Shown piece after piece: positions 1 through 7,224 of a stretch of DNA of 64,000 bases. Under the pieces are notes generated by a model that saw only the letters and a program-made list of their open reading frames with translations, was not told the origin of the DNA and searched no databases. The translations under genes and the position numbers were made by a program. The stretch is taken from contig NZ_NGUQ01000037.1 in NCBI RefSeq assembly GCF_002179965.1, positions 1 through 64,000 on the forward strand. The letters run 5' to 3'. Position 1 is the first letter of the stretch. Every line of letters begins with the position of its first letter. The stretch is from Pandoraea sp. PE-S2T-3 (GTDB taxonomy: Bacteria; Pseudomonadota; Gammaproteobacteria; Burkholderiales; Burkholderiaceae).

Positions 1-216
1 GCCACCGCTGCTGCTGCCGCCACTGCTGCTGCCGCCATCGGTGCCCGTGCCGGTACCCGATCCGCCGCCGCTGCCGTCGCCGCCGCTGGAACCGGCGCTG
101 GTGCCGCCGCCGAGAGAGCCGCTGGTGCCGCCCGAGCCGGAGCTGGCGCAGCCGGTCATGGTGACGATGGCGAGAAGGCAGGCCGAAGCGATAAGGTTGC
201 GTTGGATGCTGTTCAT
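1..216 (-). CDS. Gly/Ser-rich lipoprotein, 3' part cut by left edge
   Basis: Reading leftward from an ATG at 216, the frame stays open to base 1, so the C terminus lies outside the window. The first 22 residues form a lipoprotein signal (basic start, hydrophobic core, lipobox Met-Thr-Gly-Cys with Cys23), so the mature protein should be lipid-anchored. Everything after Cys23 is low-complexity Gly/Ser/Thr, like the tail of collagen-like or glycine-rich lipoproteins of Burkholderiales. An AGAGG ribosome site lies about 8 bases before the ATG. It follows the 244-555 gene by 27 bases on the same strand and probably shares the sigma-54 promoter at 599-614. Function is unknown; proximity to the tad locus suggests a surface role, which is inference. 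Confidence 0.7.
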   Translation of the reverse strand, partial: MNSIQRNLIASACLLAIVTMTGCASSGSGGTSGSLGGGTSAGSSGGDGSGGGSGTGTGTDGGSSSGGSSSGG

Positions 217-243
217 GATGGTGTCCTCTGGTCGTTTATGTGA

Positions 244-555
244 TCAGGCGAGCGCTTCTTGCGCAGCCAGTCGGGTGTTCATGCGTTGTGCGATGAGTGC
301 GAACAGGAGCACCTCGACGGCTGCGCTTGTGGGGCCCGTCATCGCCAGGGCCTGATTCGTACGTTGAGTGCCTGCCGTGCCGAACGGTGTGGCGGTGGCG
401 TGTACGCCACCGCCGTCCTCACCGCTCCTCCCTGGGCTTGCGCCTCTACGATCGTCTTGGGCGGCAGCGCTGCGCTGCATGGCCCCGACGCGCTGCTGCG
501 AGGCGGTAAGGCCTGCGGTGCCGAGCGTCGTTTGTTTGGTAATGCCAATGATCAT
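244..555 (-). CDS. small hypothetical protein (103 aa) behind a sigma-54 promoter
   Basis: Open frame from ATG at 555 with a GGGGG ribosome site just upstream, the same GGACACCAT context as the following lipoprotein gene. The product is polar and Gly/Ala/Thr-rich, with one fairly hydrophobic amphipathic stretch near residues 73-92; no signal peptide or known domain is seen. The start lies about 30 bases downstream of the predicted transcription start of the sigma-54 promoter at 599-614, and the lipoprotein gene follows after 27 bases, so the two look like one operon. Several shadow frames overlap it, so coding status rests on context. Function unknown. Confidence 0.5.
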   Translation of the reverse strand: MIIGITKQTTLGTAGLTASQQRVGAMQRSAAAQDDRRGASPGRSGEDGGGVHATATPFGTAGTQRTNQALAMTGPTSAAVEVLLFALIAQRMNTRLAAQEALA

Positions 556-598
556 GGTGTCCCCCGGTGATCTTTAGCGTTGCGATGCAGGGATATCC

Positions 599-614
599 GC
601 AAGAGGTGTGCCAA
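599..614 (-). promoter_or_regulatory. sigma-54 (RpoN) promoter
   Basis: On the minus strand the sequence reads TTGGCAC, five bases, TTGC. This matches the -24/-12 consensus TGGCAC-N5-TTGC, with the GG and GC doublets exactly 12 bases apart. The predicted start of transcription is near 587, about 30 bases before the ATG at 555. RpoN promoters need an AAA+ activator; one is encoded at 14622-16019. Confidence 0.75.
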
Positions 615-808
615 TCTCTAAATCCGGGTTTGAGTAATCGCTCTAGTTTTTTTGTCGATCGCCGGGAAAGCCTGTATTTATTTGCGTTTCGCAAAACAAG
701 AATCTTTCGGATCGAGAGATCGAGCACTGGCACGCCTGATCAAAAGTCAGGGTTAACGAGATCGGGAAAAGGTGAAAACGGAGGTAATTCCGGCGAATTG
801 CCGTTCCC

Positions 809-844
809 GTTACGGGGGGCGTTACGGGGAACGTTACGTAACGC
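809..844. repeat. three 12-bp tandem GTTACG repeats, candidate activator binding site
   Basis: The units are GTTACGGGGGGC, GTTACGGGGAAC and GTTACGTAACGC in exact 12-base register. The last contains the perfect palindrome CGTTACGTAACG (832-843). The block lies about 195-245 bases from the minus-strand sigma-54 promoter and about 230-270 bases from the plus-strand candidate, the usual distance of an upstream activating sequence. Its role is inferred from position and periodicity. Confidence 0.5.
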
Positions 845-1075
845 GCTTCCCATGAGTTCGGGTAAATACGCTCGTCAAAACCCGAATGCCGGTACGTGCA
901 GCGGCTATTGCAGGAAATTCGCGTAAAGAGGGATCGGAACAGTTGTCAGTGCGACGTAATTTTTCGAAATCACGTTACGACTGCGGTTCGAGAAGCCGTG
1001 TCGATTGCGCTGTGGCAAAGATGATTGGCCCTGCGGAAAAGGGCCTGTGCAGGACGTAAATGAGACGGAATACGA

Positions 1076-1092
1076 TTGGCACTCGCCGGGCT
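1076..1092 (+). promoter_or_regulatory. weak sigma-54-like promoter towards flp
   Basis: The sequence reads TTGGCAC, five bases, GGGCT. The -24 element is perfect and the GG-to-GC spacing is right, but the -12 box has GG in place of TT. If used it would give a leader of nearly 600 bases before flp1. A housekeeping promoter closer to flp1 is equally possible, though I see no good -35/-10 pair. Confidence 0.3.
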
Positions 1093-1699
1093 AATACAGA
1101 CGATGCGGAAATACCACGGATGGCGAAAGATTTCGAAAGATTCGGTGGTTGCGCGCAAGGGCGCCGGCATGTGAGATTCCTCTCGGTGCCGTGATTGGCA
1201 AGGGTTGCGAAGCAATTGCCGGAATCAAGGGCGGACGTGACGGGCATAGCGGCCGCGAAACATGGCTAGCGGACGATGAATGAATAGTTATTTAAATGTC
1301 CGCTGCATTAGAGGCGTTGTTTCGCTCACACGTGCAGAATCATGGTTTTCCCTCGCGCGTGTTGCATTGCTTAGTTTTGGAGTATTGTTTGATCAACCCG
1401 CGTAACGTTTTCTTACATTCTCCAGGGTGATTGGTAGGAAGGCTCTAGTTTTTGCGTTTTAGTTTAAATTAGCATCGAAAAAAAATAGTACGCGATCCCG
1501 ATGGTTGTTACAGCATGGCGGGAAATAATGGCGTACAAAGTAAAAGAGGTTCGTAAGCCTTGCAGCGCAACGAACCCGAGGCCGAAGTCCAGAACTGATA
1601 AGCGATATGGCGAGTTCTCGTCGTTCAGGAAAAAACCTGAGAGTGACTCGCCATGTATGCCAACGGGCGCAAAGCGCCTTAATAGTGAGGGAGGGTGAG

Positions 1700-1885
1700 A
1701 TGAAACTCGGCAATCGTATTCGACTGTTTGCGCGCGATGAGCGTGGTGTGACCGCGCTGGAGTACGGCATTCTGGCAGCTGTTGTCGCCGTGATTATTGG
1801 CGTCACTGTCTCCCCGGCATTGCAGGGTGTCTTCACATCGGTTTTCTCGAAGGTTCAGTCGGTCGTGACATCTGCGGGTGCCTGA
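1700..1885 (+). CDS. flp: Flp/Fap-type pilin, first copy
   Basis: A 61-residue type IVb prepilin, the structural subunit of the Tad pilus. A short basic leader ends in Arg-Gly; cleavage after that Gly would leave a mature protein starting VTALEYG, with Glu at position 5 and Tyr at 6, the Flp signature. A single hydrophobic helix of about 20 residues follows. The purine-rich site GAGGGAGGGTGAG directly before ATG 1700 fixes the start; the longer open frame upstream is not needed. The processing enzyme is encoded at 2121-2600. The gene heads the tad locus, 24 bases before a second pilin gene. Confidence 0.93.
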   Translation: MKLGNRIRLFARDERGVTALEYGILAAVVAVIIGVTVSPALQGVFTSVFSKVQSVVTSAGA

Positions 1886-1909
1886 CGGCGCTTGCGCGGG
1901 GTGCGGACT

Positions 1910-2107
1910 ATGCGAATCGCGCAGCGTAAGCGCTACGGGCGGCGGGGACTGCGGCGTCAGCAGGGAGTTACGGCGCTGGAGTACGGCATTCTCGCCGCCA
2001 TCGTGGCGCTGATCATCGGGACGACCGTCTACACCCAGTTGGGCAGCGCGATTTCGTCGATCTTCAGCACGATGTCGTCAGCCGCCATCTCGGTGATTTC
2101 GCACTGA
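1910..2107 (+). CDS. flp: Flp/Fap-type pilin, second copy
   Basis: A 65-residue paralogue of the preceding pilin with the same cleavage and assembly signature (QQG then VTALEYG) and a hydrophobic helix, but a longer, strongly basic leader rich in Arg. ATG 1910 is chosen; a GTG at 1901 and a TTG at 1892 lie in the same frame. A GGGG stretch lies about nine bases before the ATG. The mature N-terminal helix is nearly identical to copy 1, while the C-terminal part differs (ends in SVISH rather than TSAGA). It could be a second major subunit or a minor pilin. Confidence 0.9.
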   Translation: MRIAQRKRYGRRGLRRQQGVTALEYGILAAIVALIIGTTVYTQLGSAISSIFSTMSSAAISVISH

Positions 2108-2120
2108 CACGAGGGCCAGC

Positions 2121-2600
2121 GTGCTCACCTTGTTGTGGTTGCTCTGCGTGCCGATCGTGGTCACCGATCTGATCGCACGCCGAATTCCTAACGTGTGGCT
2201 GTTGTGGGTCGGCGCGCTTGCGCTGGTCTGGATCGGGTGGCAAGCATGGCACGGCGAACCCCGTGTCTTGTGGGTTCACGGGCTGGGCGCGCTGCTGGGA
2301 TTGATCGTACTGCTACCGTTCTGGTGGCGGGGCGTGATGGGGGCGGGCGACGTCAAGTTGTTCGCACTGATCGGCCTGATTGCCGGCTACCCGGTGCTGC
2401 TGCCGGTGTGGTGTCTGGCAAGTGTCGCGGCGGGCCTTCATGCACTCGTCCTGCTCGCCGGGCGTCTTGCGTGGCTGACCGGCTGGCGGGAGCGCACGAG
2501 CGCCACGGCAACGTGGCAACGGATCGAGCGCTGGCGGGCCGGGCGCATCGGGTTGCCCTACGGGGCGTATCTGGCGGTGGCTGCGCTGGTGGTGCGGTAG
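2121..2600 (+). CDS. cpaA: prepilin peptidase, A24 family (CpaA/TadV)
   Basis: A 159-residue integral membrane aspartic peptidase that would remove the leader peptides of the Flp pilins and TadE/TadG pseudopilins. The catalytic aspartates are visible: Asp16 in the first helix end and Asp77 in the GAGDVK motif. Hydrophobic segments at about 1-15, 29-43, 53-67, 80-97 and 100-115 fit a compact peptidase without the N-terminal methyltransferase domain of PilD. GTG start at 2121 with GAGGG eight bases upstream; it follows flp2 by 13 bases. Confidence 0.9.
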   Translation: MLTLLWLLCVPIVVTDLIARRIPNVWLLWVGALALVWIGWQAWHGEPRVLWVHGLGALLGLIVLLPFWWRGVMGAGDVKLFALIGLIAGYPVLLPVWCLASVAAGLHALVLLAGRLAWLTGWRERTSATATWQRIERWRAGRIGLPYGAYLAVAALVVR

Positions 2601-2631
2601 CGTTTCACGGCAACAGAACACAGCAGTTGAA

Positions 2632-2766
2632 ATGAGCGTGTCGAGTGCCGCAGAAAGCGGCACCGCAATAATGGGAGGCGCGGGCGACGCCGCGCGAATG
2701 AGTGGGACCAATGCGTCGCCAAACACGGCCTGCAAGCGCCGTGCGCGACGGGGAGTGTCGTCATGA
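2632..2766 (+). CDS. possible 44-residue ORF coupled to tadE
   Basis: A short frame from ATG 2632 fills most of the gap between the peptidase and tadE genes, and its TGA overlaps the tadE ATG (ATGA). The product is polar, Ser/Ala/Gly-rich with a basic C terminus, and has no recognisable domain. The exact stop-start overlap suggests either a real micro-gene or a leader frame delivering ribosomes to tadE. The ribosome site is weak. It may simply be chance. Confidence 0.3.
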   Translation: MSVSSAAESGTAIMGGAGDAARMSGTNASPNTACKRRARRGVSS

Positions 2767-3242
2767 AGCGGTACAGGACACAGGCAGGATCAGGGTTGCG
2801 ACCGGCGCGCTCGCGTGGGGTTGCCGCTCTTGAATTCATGCTCATTCTGATGATCCTGTTGCCTGCGTTCTACGTCGCCGTCGCGTTCTCCATCACCATT
2901 CTTGCCCGACAAATGCTCACGCAGGCTGCCGCCGAGGGCGGTCGCGCCATGCTGCGCGCCGGCACGCTGGCACAGCGCCAGAGTTACGCCGCACAGGCGG
3001 TTGGCAACACCCTCGCCTGGCCTGCATCCAGTGCGGTGACAACCAGTTTTGTGCCCGATACCACGTATCCGTGCCCGGCTTCCGGGGCATCGAGCAGCGC
3101 GTCGCAGTGCATCGTTCACGTCAATCTCAGCCTGAACCAGACGATGACCGTCAACTGGCCCGGGTTGGGAAGTCTGGTGCCGTCGACCATCAACGGCACC
3201 ACCGCGGTAACGCTCGACACGTCGACGCTCGGCGGCAGTTGA
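2763..3242 (+). CDS. tadE: TadE-like pseudopilin
   Basis: A 159-residue pseudopilin of the TadE family. A basic, Arg-rich leader precedes the prepilin-type site Arg-Gly followed by VAALEF (Glu at +5) and a hydrophobic helix at about residues 24-46. The helical segment after it (AAAEGGRAMLRAG) is the usual TadE continuation, and the C-terminal half is a Ser/Thr-rich extracytoplasmic domain with two cysteines near residues 103 and 115 that may form a disulfide. Known TadE proteins are processed by the TadV/CpaA peptidase and are needed for Flp pilus assembly. Confidence 0.85.
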   Translation: MKRYRTQAGSGLRPARSRGVAALEFMLILMILLPAFYVAVAFSITILARQMLTQAAAEGGRAMLRAGTLAQRQSYAAQAVGNTLAWPASSAVTTSFVPDTTYPCPASGASSSASQCIVHVNLSLNQTMTVNWPGLGSLVPSTINGTTAVTLDTSTLGGS

Positions 3243-3344
3243 GTCTGAAATTGAGTTGGCAGTCGATGTCATGCCGCCGGTTACACGCTTACACGTTACC
3301 CGGCGCCCGAAATTTGTGACTGAACGGCCGCAAGGCCCCAAGCC

Positions 3345-4364
3345 ATGAACAAAGCCACCAAGATTCTCGCAACGCTGCTGGTTGTCATCGGGGTGCTGCT
3401 GGCGCTCCTTGCGCTGCGATTGGGAACGACCAACGCACCGGCGCCGACGGCAACGCCCTCACCGGTGACGCAGACGCTTACGCAGCGCTATCCGGCCGTG
3501 GTGGCGGCCAAGGCACTGTCGCCCGGGCAGGTCATCGCTGCCGACGCGGTCAAGCTCGTGCAGTTCGACGCCCAGACGCCCGGCGCTTTTACCAACCCTG
3601 CCGATGTCGTGGGCCGCGTGCCGCTGGTGGCCCTTGCCGCCGGCGTCCCGGTCACCCAGAACACCCTCGCGCGTGGCCTGGCGATGCAACTCGCGCCGGG
3701 CGAGCGCGCCGTCGCGCTGCCGGTCACCGAAGCCGTGGGCGTTGCCAACCGCATTCGTCCGGGCGACTACGTCGACGTGTTCTTCACGATGAAGACCAAT
3801 CAGGCCCCGGGCCCCGCGGTGGGGCTGGCCGACGATACGCAGGCACGCCTGCTCGCTTCGCGGGTGCGCGTGCTGAGTTATGGGAATGCGTCGCTCGATG
3901 ACGTGACGCCGCCGCCCGCCACGCCCGGCGTCGCTTCGACGGTGCAAGCCGCTGCGGCAACGGCACCGCCGCCCCCGCCGCCCAATGTGAATGTGCAGCC
4001 GCCGATGCCGGCGACTGCCGCCGTGGTGGCCGTGCCGGTGGCTGACGTCAACCGTGTGGTGCTCGGCACGCAGCAGGGGCGGATCACGCTCGCGCTGCGC
4101 AACCCGGCCGATGACGCCAAACCGGATACCTCGCTGTTCCCGTCGCCGCCGCCGGTGCTCGCGGGCAAGGCCGGTCTGAAGGGTGACGACAAGGCTTCGC
4201 TCGATACCCCCGAGAACCAGGCCTACGCGGGCATCGCGACCACCGGGCTGGCTGGCGCGCCGGTCAAGGCGGCCGCCGCACCGCGCCCGGCGGGCGGTGG
4301 GCAGGGCGGTGGCGGCACGATCGAAGTCGTGCGCGGCGCCGAGCGCTCGACGGCGTCATTCTGA
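3345..4364 (+). CDS. cpaB: Flp pilus assembly protein CpaB/RcpC
   Basis: A 339-residue periplasmic protein anchored by one N-terminal helix (about residues 7-27). Residues about 48-110 form the SAF domain typical of CpaB/RcpC (SPGQVIAADAVKLV followed by the AGVPVTQN stretch), then the ALPVTEAVGVANRIRPGDYVDV segment of the RcpC/CpaB family. Long Pro/Ala-rich linkers at about 190-225 and 305-325 are probably disordered. In other tad systems CpaB works with the secretin encoded next door. ATG at 3345, 102 bases after tadE. Confidence 0.9.
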   Translation: MNKATKILATLLVVIGVLLALLALRLGTTNAPAPTATPSPVTQTLTQRYPAVVAAKALSPGQVIAADAVKLVQFDAQTPGAFTNPADVVGRVPLVALAAGVPVTQNTLARGLAMQLAPGERAVALPVTEAVGVANRIRPGDYVDVFFTMKTNQAPGPAVGLADDTQARLLASRVRVLSYGNASLDDVTPPPATPGVASTVQAAAATAPPPPPPNVNVQPPMPATAAVVAVPVADVNRVVLGTQQGRITLALRNPADDAKPDTSLFPSPPPVLAGKAGLKGDDKASLDTPENQAYAGIATTGLAGAPVKAAAAPRPAGGGQGGGGTIEVVRGAERSTASF

Positions 4365-4465
4365 AACGCAGAACTTTTGAAGACCACGTAGAGAGAACCA
4401 CGTACAGAAACGCTTGACCCAAGGCTTTCAAGTTCAATCGAAACAGTGACCGATACAGCCACGCC

Positions 4466-5863
4466 ATGATCAGAAGCCAGGTTCGCACTGCCAGACGAGA
4501 CGTCAGACGTGTCACGGGGACGCTGTTGTGCTTTGCCGCGCTGGTCGCGTGCGCAGCCACAGTGTCGGTGCGTCTGGCGAAAGCGGCTGACGCCTCTCAG
4601 AGCGCCAGCATGCGCTCGCTGACGCTGGGTGTGCACGAGCAGCGTGAGCTGCCGCTGCCCGGCACGCTCGAACGGGTAGCCGTGGCCGACCCGGCCGTTG
4701 CCGACGTCGTGGTGCTGCGTGGCACCGGCGGGCGTCGCGGTTCGGTGCTGGTGGTCGGCAAGAAGGCGGGCACGACACAGGTGTCGGCATGGCCGCGCGG
4801 TGGTGACGCCGTGCGCTGGGAAGTGCATGTGACGGGCGACCTGCAAAGCGCATTGGGCGATACCGGCACGGCGAGCGTGGATGCACGTGGCAACGCGGCG
4901 CTGATTCAGGGCCACGCGAACACGCTGGTGGAGCACAGCGGTCTGCAATCGGCGGCGGTCGATGCGACGGGCAAGGGCGGTGTGGTGGTCGATCGTTCGA
5001 CGGTGGGTGAAACCGGTGTAGTGCAGGTCGACGTGAAGATCGTCGAAATCAACCGCAACATCCTGAATCAGATCGGCGCGAGCTTCGGCGTCATGAAGAA
5101 GGGCGGGTCGGGGAGCTTTGGCGTGGTCTCGCAACTGGCCTCGGCCTTCGGCGGATCGAGTTCGGGATCGGGCAGCAGTCAGGTCTCCAGTTTCGGCACG
5201 TTCTTCGGCTCGATCACGCGAGGGGCCTTCACGCTCTCGGCGGCCATCGATCTCGTGCAGACCAACGGACTGGGCCGCATTCTGGCGGCGCCGACGCTGG
5301 TCGCACTGTCGGGCCAGAGCGCGAGCTTCCTCGCGGGCGGTGAGATCCCGGTGCCGCAGTCGGGCGGTCTTGGCACGACGACGGTGACGTACAAGCCGTT
5401 CGGGGTGGGATTGACGGTGACGCCAACAATTCTCTCGCCCAACCGCATTGCATTGAAGGTGGCGCCGGAAGCCTCGGACATCGATTACACCAACGCCATC
5501 GTGTCTGACTCTGTGCAGATTCCGGCGATTACCACGCGTCGTGCAGACACCACGGTGGAGTTGGGCGATGGCGAGAGCTTCGTCATCGGCGGGTTGATTT
5601 CACGCACGACGACCGCTTCGGTCGACAAGATTCCGTTGCTCGGCGATTTGCCGCTCATCGGCGCATTTTTCCGTGATTTGAAGTACTCGAGTGCTGAAAA
5701 AGAGTTGGTCATCATCGTAACGCCGCATCTGGTCAAGCCGGTCGCAGCCGGTGTGACCATGCCGTTGCCGGGCGACACGCGCGAGCAGCGTCCCGGTCAG
5801 GTGTGGGGCGCTTACCTGATGGGCGTGGCAAGTGACAGCGAACTGCCGGGGTTCTCGAAATAA
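4466..5863 (+). CDS. cpaC: Flp pilus secretin CpaC/RcpA
   Basis: A 465-residue outer-membrane secretin forming the exit channel of the pilus. A signal peptide covers roughly residues 1-41 (basic start, hydrophobic core, Ala-rich cleavage region). Residues about 50-120 are the pilus-assembly N domain (LGVHEQRELPL, then VADPAVADVVVL), and residues about 185-430 the secretin domain (VQVDVKIVEINRNIL, GRILAAPTLVALSGQSA, FLAGGEIPVP, and the closing LPLIGAFFRD and ELVIIVTPHLV). Length and order fit CpaC/RcpA. It is followed after 28 bases by tadZ. Confidence 0.93.
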   Translation: MIRSQVRTARRDVRRVTGTLLCFAALVACAATVSVRLAKAADASQSASMRSLTLGVHEQRELPLPGTLERVAVADPAVADVVVLRGTGGRRGSVLVVGKKAGTTQVSAWPRGGDAVRWEVHVTGDLQSALGDTGTASVDARGNAALIQGHANTLVEHSGLQSAAVDATGKGGVVVDRSTVGETGVVQVDVKIVEINRNILNQIGASFGVMKKGGSGSFGVVSQLASAFGGSSSGSGSSQVSSFGTFFGSITRGAFTLSAAIDLVQTNGLGRILAAPTLVALSGQSASFLAGGEIPVPQSGGLGTTTVTYKPFGVGLTVTPTILSPNRIALKVAPEASDIDYTNAIVSDSVQIPAITTRRADTTVELGDGESFVIGGLISRTTTASVDKIPLLGDLPLIGAFFRDLKYSSAEKELVIIVTPHLVKPVAAGVTMPLPGDTREQRPGQVWGAYLMGVASDSELPGFSK

Positions 5864-5891
5864 CACTGGCGGAGCAGTAAGGAGTGCAAAC

Positions 5892-7223
5892 ATGAACGCA
5901 CCGACGCGAATACTGGACACCATGACTGAGTTGCATCGCTTCCTCTTTTGCAGCGCGCATGCCGGCCACGGTCAGTGGCTCTCGGCGGCCCTGCGCGAAG
6001 AGGGCGTCTTGCTACAGGAAGCGGGACGCCCTGCGCAGTTGCAACAGCGCATCGGCGATCTCGATCCGCAGGTGGTGTTGCTCGATTTTTCGGGCGAACC
6101 GACCGGCCACGCCGACGAGCCGGCCGATGGCGGCATTGCTCAGGCCGCCGAACTCGCTCAAATGCTCAAGCGCGTGGCACCCAAGCTGCCGCTCGTGGCG
6201 GTGGGCTCGATGGTGCGTGCCGACGGCATGAAGGCCGCCATTCGCGCCGGCGTGCATGACTTCATCGACATGCACTCCACGCACGAAGAGGCGCTCGACG
6301 TCATTCGCCGCGTCATCGATCAAACGCCGCCGCCCAGTGCTTCGGGGCCGGCCAGACACGGCCGCTTCGTGGTGTTGCTCGGCGCGCGCATCGGTGTGGG
6401 CTGTAGCACGCTGGCCGCGCATCTGTCGCAACTGTCGCAGGAGCTCGCGGTCGGCACGCCCTCGAACAAACCGGTCAAGGCGCCGGCGGGCAAGGATGAC
6501 AAGTTCGATGTCTCTCTGCTCGGCCACGTCGCGCTGCTCGATCTCGGGCTGCCGTCGGGCGATGGCCTGCTGTATCTGAATACGCAAAGTCAGTTCAGCT
6601 TCGCCGAGGCCGTGCAGAACCTGCGCCGCTTTGACGAGACGCTGGTGCACACGGCCGTCTCGCACGCCTCGAGTGGGCTCGCTGTGCTGCCGTTGCCGCT
6701 CGATCTCGGCGATATGCGCAGTGTGGCGGCCGCCGATGCGCTTGCCCTCACCGATCGCCTGCGCTCGTTCTTCGATCTGATCGTGGCCGATCTGGGCGGG
6801 TTTTCGAATCCGTCGTTCGTGTCGAGTCTGGTGCGCGCGGCCGACGAGGTGTGGCTCGTGGTCGATCAGAGCGTGGGGGCGATCGTCTCGCTCGCCTCGC
6901 TGCTGCGCGATCTCGAAGAGAAGAGCGTGGAGCGCAGTCATCTGCATCTGGTGCTCAATCGCTATGACCCGCGTTACGGCATGGCGGCCGACCAGATTGC
7001 CAAACGCTTTGACGTGCCGCTGCTTGCGACGCTGCCTGACCGGCCGCTGGCGATGCTCTCGGCAACCAATCAAGGCAAGCTGATTCTTGATACGGCACGC
7101 AGCGATCCGTACGTGCGGGCGTTGCAACCGCTCGCCGAACGACTGCTCGCCGCGCAGCACGCTGGCGCTGCGGCACATCGTCAGGCCTCGGGCTGGCTTG
7201 GCCGCTTCATTGGAAAGCACTGA
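5892..7223 (+). CDS. tadZ: TadZ/CpaE-like localisation ATPase
   Basis: A 443-residue protein with a degenerate receiver-like N-terminal domain (about 15-140) and a MinD/ParA-type domain (about 155-430). The P-loop (residues 164-173, GARIGVGCST) lacks the usual Lys residues of the deviant Walker A motif, as in other TadZ/CpaE proteins that bind but may not efficiently hydrolyse ATP. Downstream motifs VALLDLGLPSGD and LIVADLGGF mark the switch regions. ATG 5892 is preferred because AAGGAG lies nine bases upstream; the open frame reaches back into cpaC. Known TadZ proteins place the pilus machine at the pole. The stop is one base from tadA. Confidence 0.9.
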   Translation: MNAPTRILDTMTELHRFLFCSAHAGHGQWLSAALREEGVLLQEAGRPAQLQQRIGDLDPQVVLLDFSGEPTGHADEPADGGIAQAAELAQMLKRVAPKLPLVAVGSMVRADGMKAAIRAGVHDFIDMHSTHEEALDVIRRVIDQTPPPSASGPARHGRFVVLLGARIGVGCSTLAAHLSQLSQELAVGTPSNKPVKAPAGKDDKFDVSLLGHVALLDLGLPSGDGLLYLNTQSQFSFAEAVQNLRRFDETLVHTAVSHASSGLAVLPLPLDLGDMRSVAAADALALTDRLRSFFDLIVADLGGFSNPSFVSSLVRAADEVWLVVDQSVGAIVSLASLLRDLEEKSVERSHLHLVLNRYDPRYGMAADQIAKRFDVPLLATLPDRPLAMLSATNQGKLILDTARSDPYVRALQPLAERLLAAQHAGAAAHRQASGWLGRFIGKH

Positions 7224-7224
7224 T

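Larger units (their letters stand above)
556..1699. other. 1.1 kb intergenic regulatory region upstream of the flp genes
   Basis: No convincing gene is seen on either strand; the short frames here have poor starts and AT-richer composition than the neighbours. It holds a strong minus-strand sigma-54 promoter (599-614), three 12-bp GTTACG repeats (809-844), a dyad TTCGGGT / ACCCGAA (857-863 and 880-886), further CGTTACG copies at 973-979 and, inverted, 1401-1407, a weaker plus-strand sigma-54-like site (1076-1092) and an AT-rich stretch at about 1440-1490 close to the flp leader. The flp1 transcript may therefore have a long untranslated leader. Confidence 0.6.

Noticed and set aside
1-140. 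GCC/GCT-rich repeated pattern resembling a microsatellite
   Set aside because: It is the low-complexity Gly/Ser coding tail of the minus-strand lipoprotein, read in a continuous frame behind a clear lipobox.
567-926. Plus-strand 119-codon open frame
   Set aside because: It runs across the sigma-54 promoter and the 12-bp repeats, has atypical composition and no ribosome site.
1195-1210. TTGGCAAGGGTTGC as a sigma-54 promoter
   Set aside because: GG and GC are 10 bases apart instead of 12, so the spacing is wrong for sigma-54.
1501-1698. 65-codon frame just before flp1
   Set aside because: No ribosome site, polar random composition; more likely flp leader sequence.
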